A stretch of DNA of 5,531 nt from Bacillota bacterium (GCA_029266295.1 JAQSXD010000279.1:1-5531), one strand, 5' to 3'. Positions 1 through 5,531 are shown, numbered from the stretch's first letter. Made by a program: numbers and translations. Notes: a model not told the origin generated them from the letters alone.

Positions 1-365
1 TCTTCGATTCTTCTGTTTTCAATTTGCTCCTCAATTGTTTCCAACCCGGAAATGCAATCCTCAAGCTCTGTCAATGAAACTGCGACAACCGGATTTCTCT
101 TCCTGGCAGAAACATAATCATACTTCTTCAAAGCGAGATTTCTTGTAATCTTACAGATGAAAGCGCTTAGTGATACCGGACGCTGCGGGGGAATGGCATT
201 CCATACGCCAAGATATGTATCGTTGACGCATTCCTCCGAGTCTTCCAGGGAAGATAGAATATTCATAGCAAGCCGCATGCAGAGCTTACCGTACTTCATT
301 CCTGTTTCATAAACCGCGTTTTCAGAACGCGACCAAAATAGGTCTAGAATTTGTTTGTCATCCAT
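1..365 (-). CDS. Sigma-70 family (ECF-like) RNA polymerase sigma factor, 3' end cut by window edge
   Basis: This minus-strand gene is open for 121 codons from ATG (complement of 363-365) to the window edge, so the C-terminus is missing. The start is supported by AAAGGAG placed 6 bases upstream (complement of 372-378). The product begins MDDKQILDLFWSRSENAV. Residues about 20-85 look like sigma region 2: an acidic stretch with EDSEECVNDTYLGVWNAIPP, the typical 'D-x-E-[DE]-x-x-[NQ]-[DE]-x-[WYF]' core-binding helix, followed by LSAFICKITRNLALKKY, which fits the -10 recognition/melting helix. Residues about 95-121 form an acidic linker (LTELEDCISGLETIEEQIE). Region 4 (-35 recognition) would lie outside the window; relatives are usually about 160-190 residues. 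From memory such genes in gut clostridia are often followed by a membrane or anti-sigma-like gene, which cannot be checked here. It is transcribed divergently from the PTS operon and has its own promoter; nothing shows that it controls that operon. Confidence 0.88.
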   Translation of the reverse strand, partial: MDDKQILDLFWSRSENAVYETGMKYGKLCMRLAMNILSSLEDSEECVNDTYLGVWNAIPPQRPVSLSAFICKITRNLALKKYDYVSARKRNPVVAVSLTELEDCISGLETIEEQIENRRIE

Positions 366-379
366 GTTTTTCTCCTTTA

Positions 380-391
380 TGAAGGCCTTCA
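380..391. repeat. 12-bp perfect palindrome in the sigma-gene leader
   Basis: TGAAGGCCTTCA is perfectly self-complementary with no spacer. It lies between the predicted minus-strand promoter and the Shine-Dalgarno site of the sigma gene. Without a loop it is a poor RNA hairpin, so if it means anything it is more likely a dimeric protein-binding site on DNA. A palindrome of this length can also arise by chance; no second copy was noticed in the window. Confidence 0.3.
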
Positions 392-450
392 CTAAATAAG
401 TACGGTTTCTATGGAGTATATTGCATCAAGTCGTATTATTTATCAGCATA

Positions 451-479
451 ATGATATGGGAAAAAAAGGATCGTTTCAA
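451..479 (-). promoter_or_regulatory. Predicted sigma-A-type promoter for the sigma-factor gene
   Basis: Read on the minus strand, TTGAAA (complement of 474-479) is followed by exactly 17 bases and then TATCAT (complement of 451-456). Each hexamer matches the housekeeping consensus at 5 of 6 positions. The spacer contains a run of seven T. Transcription would start near 444 and leave a leader of about 80 bases before the ATG. This implies that the sigma gene can be transcribed by housekeeping polymerase rather than solely by its own product. Confidence 0.6.
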
Positions 480-525
480 TAGAAGGCTGGTACTGTAAAT
501 ATCATTCTGAATATAAAACATGAAT

Positions 526-543
526 TGCTACAATGTTGTGGCA
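526..543. promoter_or_regulatory. Imperfect inverted repeat, candidate operator upstream of the PTS operon promoter
   Basis: The arms TGCTACAA and TTGTGGCA around a central TG match as inverted repeats at 7 of 8 positions. The centre lies about 65 bases upstream of the predicted start of transcription and 21 bases separate the repeat from the -35 hexamer, a usual distance for an activator site. The first gene of the operon encodes a DNA-binding PRD regulator, so autoregulation here is a reasonable inference. I know no consensus that would confirm it. Confidence 0.35.
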
Positions 544-564
544 GGAAAAAGTGATTTTCAGATA

Positions 565-593
565 TAGACCAAATTTTTTATCTTTGCTATAGT
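565..593 (+). promoter_or_regulatory. Predicted extended -10 promoter of the PTS operon
   Basis: TATAGT at 588-593 is preceded by TG plus one base (585-587), the extended -10 form. TAGACC at 565-570 stands 17 bases upstream as a weak -35 hexamer, 4 of 6 against TTGACA. Transcription would begin near 600, leaving a leader of roughly 63 bases before the regulator gene. A weak -35 with an extended -10 suits an activator-assisted promoter. No intrinsic terminator or RNA antiterminator structure was recognised in the leader. Confidence 0.55.
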
Positions 594-662
594 TGAAACA
601 TGCTAAACGTCATCAATTAGATATCAGTCAATTTAAAGGGATTATTTAAGGGTGAAGTCATA

Positions 663-2648
663 ATGTTGCAGCAAAATGAAATAAGAGCATTAAAGATTTT
701 ATATATGCTTCTTGAGACCGACTGTTTTCTTACCATAAGCAAAATCGCGAAGCATTTCGGCCTGTCGAAAAGAACTATACAGACAGATCTTGAGAAACTG
801 GAAAAACTGATTTCCGTTCTCGGTATCTCGGATGAACTCCAGGTTGAAAAGAAGAGCGGCTGTGGAATTAGAGCCGATATAAAAAGCGATAACACGGAAT
901 TGATCAAGAGAAAGATCAAAATCATGTGCAATAGCGTATCGGGCCAAAAGGACAATGAGCATGAGGATTACGAACATAAAAATTACATAAGACATATCGA
1001 AACTCTGAGAATGCTGATCAATTCAACGGATGAACTGACCATACAATTCCTGGCGGATCAGTTCTATGTGAGTAAAAGTGTCGTGTTAAAAGATCTTGAA
1101 TGGATCAACATATGGCTTTCAAAATTTCATCTGAAGGTCTATAAAAGACAGCATCGAGGCATTTGTATCGTAGGCCCGGAGAAAAACCGACGGAATGCAC
1201 TGGTTGAATTTCATACGCTCAGCAGCTATGAAAACGCTGACGGCCTGAACATGAAGGATAACATCGCGTTTAATTCTGCTGATTACCGTATTAATGAAAA
1301 AAAGTACAGCAAAATGAAGCGGATTTATCCCAAGGTGAATATTGAAAAAATCAGTGACATTATTCGGAATGCGGAAAAAGAATTTGACTTTTTCATGCCG
1401 GATGAACACTACGAGTCTCTCTTCATGCATCTGCTTATCGGCATTGACCGTATCTTAAAAGGTAGTAATGTGGATGAAGAGGACGGCATTTTATATGAGC
1501 AGTTTGGTGAAACCCAGATGCAGGTTGCCGAATACATCGCTTCCCAGATTGAAAAAGAGTTTGCAACCGTCATGCCGAGAGCGGAACGTGCTTATATCTG
1601 CATGCACCTTATGGGATCAGAACTATATAATATTTCTGATGAAGCCGATGCAAGCGGTGTTGTTTCCAGTATACCCATGAGTGTGAAAGACCTTGCAAAC
1701 GACCTGATCGATTATATTGGGAAATTGTTATCGTATGATTTTAAAGGAGATACCATGCTCCTCTTTGGGCTGTTGTTTCACTTGAAAACATCGGTTTACA
1801 GGCTAAAGAATAATTTTTCCTTCAAATCCTTTGACGACAGTCTGGTAAAACTGCAATATCCCAAGGTGTATCAATCTGTTTTCACAGCAGATGTGCTCTA
1901 TGAAAAACACTGCAAGGTATTGCTGACAGCAGATGAAATCATGGCCATTACCCTTCATTTCGCGCTGGCTATGGAACGAATTAAGCACAAGAACAAGGTC
2001 ATATTCGTGTCAAACGGTGGGGTAGCGTCCAATGTATCCATCTGCGAAAGCATAAAGAGGCTGTTTCAGGATATCAATATCGTGGATATTTGTAACCAAT
2101 ATCAGCTGGGGCTGAAAGATGAAAGTGAGTTTGATTTTATCATTGCAAATATTCCCATCAAGCATCATGCAAAGCCGGTCATCAAAGTGTCATCCAATCT
2201 GGAGCACAGCGAAATAGAAGAAATAGAGCGTCACATTTATGCAGGATCTGGGGCAAAACGGTGCAAGCCTCCTATGGAACAGCACCGCGTTAAAACCCTT
2301 TCTTTCGAGATCAGCCCGAAAAACGAAGATGAGCTCTTTGTAAAAGCTGCAGAAGTGATCCAATATGAAACAAAATGCATGGAGCTGCTTGGTAATGTGA
2401 AACCAGAGATCCGAAGGACAGGGAAAGAGATCATTCTTGGAGATACCCTGTGGATGAAGGTTATGGTAAGAAGGGAAGGTGTTTTTTTCGCCGCCAATTT
2501 CAAATTGAATCCTTCTATCATCGCCGGGAATGAGAATGTTCAAAATGCATACATCTTCTTTGTTTCAGAGGAAGGCGGTGACTTTTATACAAATAGTATG
2601 CAGGAAGTTTTAAAAGTGACAATTCAGAAAGGTGCAACTCAAATATGA
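663..2648 (+). CDS. PRD-domain PTS-controlled transcriptional regulator (MtlR/LicR/ManR-like)
   Basis: This 661-residue protein has the layout of DNA-binding PTS activators often labelled 'BglG family antiterminator'. Residues about 5-60 are a first helix-turn-helix (ISKIAKHFGLSKRTIQTDLE) and about 113-160 a second, Mga-like one (LTIQFLADQFYVSKSVVLKD). The RNA-binding CAT domain of true antiterminators is absent. PRD1 spans about 223-325 with His256 (LFMHLLIGIDR) and His315 (YICMHLMG). PRD2 spans about 340-440 with His373 (LLFHLKTSVYR) and His432 (ITLHFALAMER), so all four candidate phospho-histidines are kept. Residues 445-525 form an EIIB(Gat)-like domain, but VSNGGVASN has Ser450 where the active Cys is expected. 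The tail (about 545-655) resembles EIIA type 2 but has no histidine after His541. Family knowledge says PRDs are phosphorylated by HPr and EIIB to tune activity; here only the PRDs appear competent. AAGGGTG at 648-654 supports the ATG. The stop overlaps the EI start by ATGA, so the two are probably translationally coupled. Confidence 0.9.
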   Translation: MLQQNEIRALKILYMLLETDCFLTISKIAKHFGLSKRTIQTDLEKLEKLISVLGISDELQVEKKSGCGIRADIKSDNTELIKRKIKIMCNSVSGQKDNEHEDYEHKNYIRHIETLRMLINSTDELTIQFLADQFYVSKSVVLKDLEWINIWLSKFHLKVYKRQHRGICIVGPEKNRRNALVEFHTLSSYENADGLNMKDNIAFNSADYRINEKKYSKMKRIYPKVNIEKISDIIRNAEKEFDFFMPDEHYESLFMHLLIGIDRILKGSNVDEEDGILYEQFGETQMQVAEYIASQIEKEFATVMPRAERAYICMHLMGSELYNISDEADASGVVSSIPMSVKDLANDLIDYIGKLLSYDFKGDTMLLFGLLFHLKTSVYRLKNNFSFKSFDDSLVKLQYPKVYQSVFTADVLYEKHCKVLLTADEIMAITLHFALAMERIKHKNKVIFVSNGGVASNVSICESIKRLFQDINIVDICNQYQLGLKDESEFDFIIANIPIKHHAKPVIKVSSNLEHSEIEEIERHIYAGSGAKRCKPPMEQHRVKTLSFEISPKNEDELFVKAAEVIQYETKCMELLGNVKPEIRRTGKEIILGDTLWMKVMVRREGVFFAANFKLNPSIIAGNENVQNAYIFFVSEEGGDFYTNSMQEVLKVTIQKGATQI

Positions 2649-4378
2649 AAGGAATAGGGGTTTCAGCAGGTATGGCTTATGCTAAGGCGTACCTTGTTGA
2701 GAATGATGTAAAGATCGAAAAATGTGAGATCAAAGACATTGCGAAAGAGCTTCAAAAGTTTTCTGATGCAGTGGAGAAGGCTAAGAAGCAGATCGAAGGG
2801 GTAAAAAAAGAGGCGGCTGAGGACTGTGGAGAGGAAAATGCGGAAATTTTTGAATTCCAAATCCTCATGCTTGAAAATGAGGATTTTGTAAAAGAGATAA
2901 AAAATTATGTGGAATGCTTCCGGGTGAACAGCGAATACGCGCTGGACCAGATCACAGAAACCTGGATCAAACAGTTCTCACAGCTCGACAATATATACTT
3001 GAGGGAAAGAACCATCGATGTGATTGATGTCTCAAGAAGACTGAAATCAATTTTACAGGGGGGAGCTCCCAAAAGCATCCATGAGATGACCGAAGAATCA
3101 ATCATTATTGCTGATGATCTAACGCCCTCCCAGACCATCGGTCTAAACAGGAAAAAGACTAAAGGGTTGGCCATTGCCTACGGCGGAAGTACATCCCATA
3201 CCGCCATCATCGCCAGAGCGCTTGGAATTCCATGCGTCGTGGGCATTCCTGACCTGCTGGAGCAGATAAAGGATGGAGAGCCAATTCTGATAGACGGCGA
3301 TAAAGGTGAAATTTTTTTATCCCCGACGCTCCATAAAATTGAAGAAATGAAAAATTATGAAAACAAAACTCGTGCTGAAATGAAAGCACTTATGGAATTT
3401 GTAACGTCAGCCAGCATTACGGAAGATGGGTTCCGCGTCAGACTGTTTGCCAACATTTCCTCAAAAATGGATGCTGATGCTATGCTGGAATGCAACGGGG
3501 ACGGCGTCGGTCTGTTCCGGACAGAATTTCTCTATATGGCAGACAATGAGCCGCCCACGGAAGAGAAACAACTTGCGGTTTACGAAGAAATTGCAAAAAG
3601 CATGGGCGACAAACCGCTGATTATCAGAACCATGGATGTTGGGGGTGATAAAAAAATCTCCTATCTGAACATCGGGGAGGAGGAAAATCCGTTTCTTGGC
3701 TTCAGGGCGATCCGATACTGCCTGGAAAATCAGGAGCTGTTCAAAACCCAGCTTGCGGCCATCTTACGGTCAGGTGCTGCAGCGAAAAACGTGAAGCTGA
3801 TGTTTCCCATGGTCTCTACGCTGGAGGAACTAAGAAAGGCGAACGCAATTCTTCAGGAAGTGAAAGAGGAGCTGGGGGATAGGCAAGTTCCGTTCAACAG
3901 GGATATGGAGGTGGGTATGATGATTGAAACACCTGCCGCAGCGATGATGGCGGAACAATTTGCTGTGGAAGCGGATTTCCTCAGCATAGGCACCAATGAT
4001 TTGGTACAATATGTGTTTGCTGCAGACCGGATGAATGCCAGGGTCGCTTATCTCAACTCATACTTCCATCCTTTGCTGTTTCGCCTGGTCAATCATGTCA
4101 GAGAAAGTGCGGGAAAGTATGGGAAACCGGTTGAAATCTGCGGGCAGGCAGCGGAAATACCGTACCTTGCGCCCATATGGATTGCTATGGGAATCGACAC
4201 CCTTAGTGTAAGCCCCTCGTCTATTCTAAAACTCAGACGACTTATCTGCGGTTCTAACAGAGGGGAGCTCCAGACGGTACTGGCCAAGGTTCTGGCCTTT
4301 GATCATGCTTCCGAAGTCGAGAACTACCTCAAAACTACCTTTGAAAATTCATCCAGCGTTTTCTATCCATTTATTTAG
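2645..4378 (+). CDS. ptsP: PTS Enzyme I (phosphoenolpyruvate-protein phosphotransferase), operon-dedicated copy
   Basis: This cytoplasmic enzyme takes phosphate from PEP onto a histidine and passes it to HPr. Its 577 residues are full length for EI (ptsI/ptsP). Residues about 1-140 form the N-terminal and HPr-binding part. The swivelling His domain carries His185 in GGSTSHTAIIARALGIPCVVG (180-200). The PEP-binding barrel carries Arg292 (GLFRTEF), Arg328 (IIRTMDVGGDKK), Glu428 (GMMIETPAA), Asn451-Asp452 (SIGTNDLVQY), Arg462 (AADRMN) and Cys499 (ICGQ), which correspond to the catalytic positions of E. coli EI. Almost all expected catalytic residues are present. The exception is the loop after Cys499: EI normally has CGE-x-AGD, here CGQAAEI. 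CGQ is reminiscent of PEP synthase. AAAGGTG at 2628-2634 precedes the ATG, which overlaps the regulator stop by 4 bases. A copy sitting between a regulator and a single permease is probably not the cell's general EI, although this cannot be proven from the window. Confidence 0.95.
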   Translation: MKGIGVSAGMAYAKAYLVENDVKIEKCEIKDIAKELQKFSDAVEKAKKQIEGVKKEAAEDCGEENAEIFEFQILMLENEDFVKEIKNYVECFRVNSEYALDQITETWIKQFSQLDNIYLRERTIDVIDVSRRLKSILQGGAPKSIHEMTEESIIIADDLTPSQTIGLNRKKTKGLAIAYGGSTSHTAIIARALGIPCVVGIPDLLEQIKDGEPILIDGDKGEIFLSPTLHKIEEMKNYENKTRAEMKALMEFVTSASITEDGFRVRLFANISSKMDADAMLECNGDGVGLFRTEFLYMADNEPPTEEKQLAVYEEIAKSMGDKPLIIRTMDVGGDKKISYLNIGEEENPFLGFRAIRYCLENQELFKTQLAAILRSGAAAKNVKLMFPMVSTLEELRKANAILQEVKEELGDRQVPFNRDMEVGMMIETPAAAMMAEQFAVEADFLSIGTNDLVQYVFAADRMNARVAYLNSYFHPLLFRLVNHVRESAGKYGKPVEICGQAAEIPYLAPIWIAMGIDTLSVSPSSILKLRRLICGSNRGELQTVLAKVLAFDHASEVENYLKTTFENSSSVFYPFI

Positions 4379-4382
4379 ATTA

Positions 4383-4404
4383 CGCTGTACTAAAAAAAGC
4401 AGCG
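4383..4404 (+). other. Weak hairpin in the gap between EI and HPr genes
   Basis: CGCTG and CAGCG can pair as a 5-bp stem around a 12-base A-rich loop in the 61-base gap after the EI stop. No T-run follows, so it is not a convincing terminator. It could mark a processing or stabilising site that lets HPr be made at a different level from EI, or it could be chance. Confidence 0.2.
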
Positions 4405-4439
4405 ATTCACTAAAAACCACGATAGAAAAGAGGTGAGTT

Positions 4440-4706
4440 ATGATTTCAATTAATGTACAGGTCAAGAATGAACTGGGACTTCACGCAAGACCGATCTCTA
4501 AGCTGATACGATTTGCCACAGCATATGACGGTACCATATCCCTGATCAAAAACGGAAGGGCATATAATGCCGGAAACATGCTTGACCTTATCACACTGGA
4601 TGCAAAATGCAACGATCACCTTGAAGTAGAGATTCAAGGAAATGATGAAGCTGCCGCAGCAGACGAAATCGCGCGGCTGTTTAAAACAAAATTTGGAGAA
4701 TTTTAA
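4440..4706 (+). CDS. HPr-like phosphocarrier protein lacking the Ser46 regulatory site
   Basis: HPr carries phosphate from EI to the sugar-specific EIIA in the cytoplasm. The 88-residue length is exactly that of the family. The active site is intact: GLHARP at 13-18 places His15 and Arg17 as in ptsH products. The Gram-positive regulatory site is not: where NAKSIM places Lys45 and Ser46, this protein reads NAGNML, giving Gly45 and Asn46. Family knowledge says Ser46 is phosphorylated by HPr kinase and the product binds CcpA for catabolite repression; this copy should be unable to do so. The C-terminal helix (DEAAAADEIARLFKTKF) is normal. AGAGGTGAG precedes the ATG by a few bases. The gene follows EI after 61 bases and ends 2 bases before the next open frame. 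It is better seen as a PTS-branch HPr than as the general ptsH. Confidence 0.94.
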   Translation: MISINVQVKNELGLHARPISKLIRFATAYDGTISLIKNGRAYNAGNMLDLITLDAKCNDHLEVEIQGNDEAAAADEIARLFKTKFGEF

Positions 4707-4708
4707 GA

Positions 4709-5062
4709 TTGGAGGGAAGAAAACTGGATACTTTAGAAACGGCAATGAAAGTAATCGCAGAAGCAGGTGATTCAAAGAGCTATTCGATGGAGGCAATCTA
4801 TCACGCCAAGGAAGGGCGCTTTGAGGAAGCGCAGGAATGCCTTGAAAATGCAGGAAAAGCCCTTGCAACGGTACACGCTGTCCAGACCAGCATGATTCGC
4901 GGGGAGATGACAGGAGAGAACAAGACAGAGATAACGCTTCTGATGGTTCATGCGCAGGATCATATTATGAGCGCTGTTACGATAAGAGAATTGGCAACAG
5001 AACTGGTCAGTGTACATGAAAAAATTAGTTTGGCATTTCATAAGGAAGGAGAGACCGTATGA
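4709..5062 (+). CDS. PTS lactose/cellobiose-family EIIA component (start uncertain: TTG 4709 or CTG 4724)
   Basis: EIIA accepts phosphate from HPr and hands it to EIIB. The protein is all-helical and of the Lac family (LacF, CelC/ChbA, LicA), which works as a trimer. The key block LLMVHAQDHIMSAV gives the phospho-acceptor His81 and the metal-binding Asp84 (numbered from TTG); AGDSKSYSMEAIYHAKEGRFEEA and the VHAVQT segment match the first two helices. Length is 117 residues from TTG or 112 from CTG, close to the usual 100-115. No ATG starts the frame where expected: the first is at 4745 and has no ribosome site and would cut the first helix. TTG 4709 has GGAG at 4695-4698, inside the HPr gene. 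CTG 4724 has the stronger GGAGGGAAG 8-9 bases upstream and gives the more family-like N-terminus (DTLETAMKVIAEAG). The stop overlaps the EIIB start in ATGA. The sugar cannot be inferred. Confidence 0.93.
   Translation: MEGRKLDTLETAMKVIAEAGDSKSYSMEAIYHAKEGRFEEAQECLENAGKALATVHAVQTSMIRGEMTGENKTEITLLMVHAQDHIMSAVTIRELATELVSVHEKISLAFHKEGETV
4711..4719 (+). promoter_or_regulatory. Strong Shine-Dalgarno site that may set a CTG start for EIIA
   Basis: GGAGGGAAG is the best ribosome-binding match near the EIIA start. It overlaps the possible TTG start (4709-4711), so it cannot serve that codon. The only start-like codon at proper spacing is CTG at 4724, eight bases after GGAGG. Either CTG is used or the upstream GGAG (4695-4698) drives TTG. 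Confidence 0.5.
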
Positions 5063-5379
5063 TCAGAATTATTCTGGCATGTGCAGAAGGGATGTCTACA
5101 AGCATGCTGGTGATAAAGATGCAGGAGGCGGCAAAAAAGAAGGGGCACGAAGTTGAGATCAGCGCCATTTCAGAAGTGCAGATCAAATCAAAAGCAGATG
5201 AGATTGATATTTTGCTCCTGGGTCCTCAAATCAGATATCTTCTTGGAAAAATGAGAACCGAACTTGGAAGTAAGATTCCAGTAATCGAGGTCATCAATAT
5301 GTCGGATTACGGCCTGATGAACGGTGAAAAAATACTGGATCATGTTATGGAGTTATATTTTAGTAATCAAAACACATGA
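5059..5379 (+). CDS. PTS lactose/cellobiose-family EIIB component
   Basis: EIIB takes phosphate from EIIA on a cysteine and gives it to the sugar held by EIIC. The 106-residue protein starts MIRIILACAEGMSTSMLV: Cys8 heads the phosphate-binding loop CAEGMSTS that marks stand-alone EIIB of the cellobiose/chitobiose/lichenan group (CelA, ChbB, LicB). The rest follows the expected Rossmann-like alternation, with AISEVQIKSKADEIDILLLGPQIRYLL around the middle and VIEVINMSDYGLMNGEKILDHV toward the end. Length is normal for the group (about 100-106). GGAG at 5048-5051 lies 7 bases before the ATG, and the start overlaps the EIIA stop by four bases, so coupled translation and matched amounts of EIIA and EIIB are likely. 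The next gene is EIIC, the membrane partner. Confidence 0.95.
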   Translation: MIRIILACAEGMSTSMLVIKMQEAAKKKGHEVEISAISEVQIKSKADEIDILLLGPQIRYLLGKMRTELGSKIPVIEVINMSDYGLMNGEKILDHVMELYFSNQNT

Positions 5380-5398
5380 AAGGAAGGCGAACAGGAAA

Positions 5399-5531
5399 AT
5401 GAAAGGCATCTTATCCAATAATTTCTTTGAAAAAAAGTTTATGCCCATAGCGGCAAGAATCGGAAATCAGAGGCATTTGCTCGCGCTTCGCGACGGTATC
5501 ATGTTTTCTATGCCGCTTCTCATTATCGGCT
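5399..5531 (+). CDS. PTS lactose/cellobiose-family EIIC permease, 3' end cut by window edge
   Basis: EIIC is the membrane channel that binds and moves the sugar while EIIB phosphorylates it. Only the first 44 codons are visible. They read MKGILSNNFFEKKFMPIAAR and continue with IGNQRHLLALRDGIMFSMPLLIIG, which fits the characteristic N-terminus of cellobiose-type EIIC (amphipathic FxEKKxMPIAxxI segment, then QRHLxAxRDG, then the first membrane helix). Full-length relatives have about 410-450 residues and roughly ten helices, so most of the gene, including the sugar-binding parts, lies beyond the edge. AGGAAGG at 5381-5387 stands 11 bases before the ATG, a slightly long spacing. The gap after EIIB is 19 bases, consistent with one operon. 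Confidence 0.92.
   Translation, partial: MKGILSNNFFEKKFMPIAARIGNQRHLLALRDGIMFSMPLLIIG

Noticed and set aside
594..608. Possible cre (CcpA) site, TGAAACATGCTAAAC
   Set aside because: It lacks the central CG of the cre consensus and its right half does not match; I saw no better cre elsewhere in the intergenic region.
600..620. A six-codon ATG-to-TAG mini-frame starting at the predicted transcription start
   Set aside because: It has no ribosome-binding site, is too short to judge, and the exact transcription start is only predicted; a leader peptide cannot be supported.
600..662. RNA antiterminator/terminator leader, expected if the regulator were a true BglG antiterminator
   Set aside because: No stem followed by a T-run is seen, and the regulator begins with helix-turn-helix domains rather than an RNA-binding CAT domain.
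617..995. Long open frames on the minus strand opposite the regulator gene
   Set aside because: They run antisense to a well-supported PRD regulator, have no family resemblance that I recognise and no convincing ribosome sites; they are shadows of the coding strand.
4042..4053. DRMN in Enzyme I as an altered catalytic motif (DRGN in E. coli)
   Set aside because: As I recall, Gram-positive EI such as that of Bacillus has DRMN, so this is normal variation; the Arg is kept.
4383..4404. Terminator between EI and HPr
   Set aside because: The stem is only 5 bp with a 12-base loop and no T-tract follows; the HPr gene has no evident promoter of its own in the 61-base gap.
4446..4868. A 140-codon minus-strand open frame across HPr and EIIA
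   Set aside because: It lies opposite two genes with intact active-site motifs, and its translation looks like the low-complexity output expected from antisense reading.
1..5531. CRISPR arrays, tRNA/rRNA genes, insertion sequences, phage attachment sites
   Set aside because: I saw no direct-repeat arrays, RNA-gene signatures, transposase motifs or terminal inverted repeats; the window is almost entirely explained by seven genes and one intergenic region.

Overview
The window reads as part of a Gram-positive genome, most likely a clostridial Firmicute of the Lachnospiraceae/Oscillospiraceae kind. This rests on purine-rich Shine-Dalgarno sites before nearly every gene, moderate GC, sigma-A-like promoters, a PRD-type PTS regulator, and a sigma-factor fragment of a kind I associate with gut clostridia. 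The assignment is from gene families and sequence style only; no search was run.

Layout: positions 1-365 (minus strand) hold the N-terminal two thirds of a sigma-70/ECF-like RNA polymerase sigma factor that runs off the left edge. A divergent intergenic region (366-662) carries a good sigma-A-like promoter for each direction, an imperfect inverted repeat placed where an activator would bind ahead of the plus-strand promoter, and a 12-bp palindrome in the sigma-gene leader. From 663 to the right edge there is one tightly packed plus-strand operon: a PRD-domain transcriptional regulator (663-2648), PTS Enzyme I (2645-4378), an HPr-like protein (4440-4706), and lactose/cellobiose-family EIIA (4709-5062), EIIB (5059-5379) and EIIC (5399 onward, cut by the window end).

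How the genes work together: the operon encodes every step of a PEP-dependent sugar phosphotransfer chain. Phosphate passes from PEP to EI (His185), HPr (His15), EIIA (His81), EIIB (Cys8) and finally to sugar moved by EIIC. A regulator whose PRD domains keep all four candidate phospho-histidines can read the state of the chain. Most bacteria use one general EI and HPr for all PTS transporters, so dedicated copies beside a single permease suggest a private relay. The HPr has Gly45-Asn46 where the regulatory Lys45-Ser46 normally sits, so it should escape HPr kinase and CcpA co-repressor control. The EI has a changed C-terminal active-site loop (CGQAAE instead of CGE-x-AGD). The regulator has lost the active residues of its EIIB-like and EIIA-like tail.

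The most interesting reading is therefore an insulated PTS branch with its own regulator. The sugar substrate cannot be told from this window, and each component belongs to a known family; the arrangement and the residue changes are what merit a second look.
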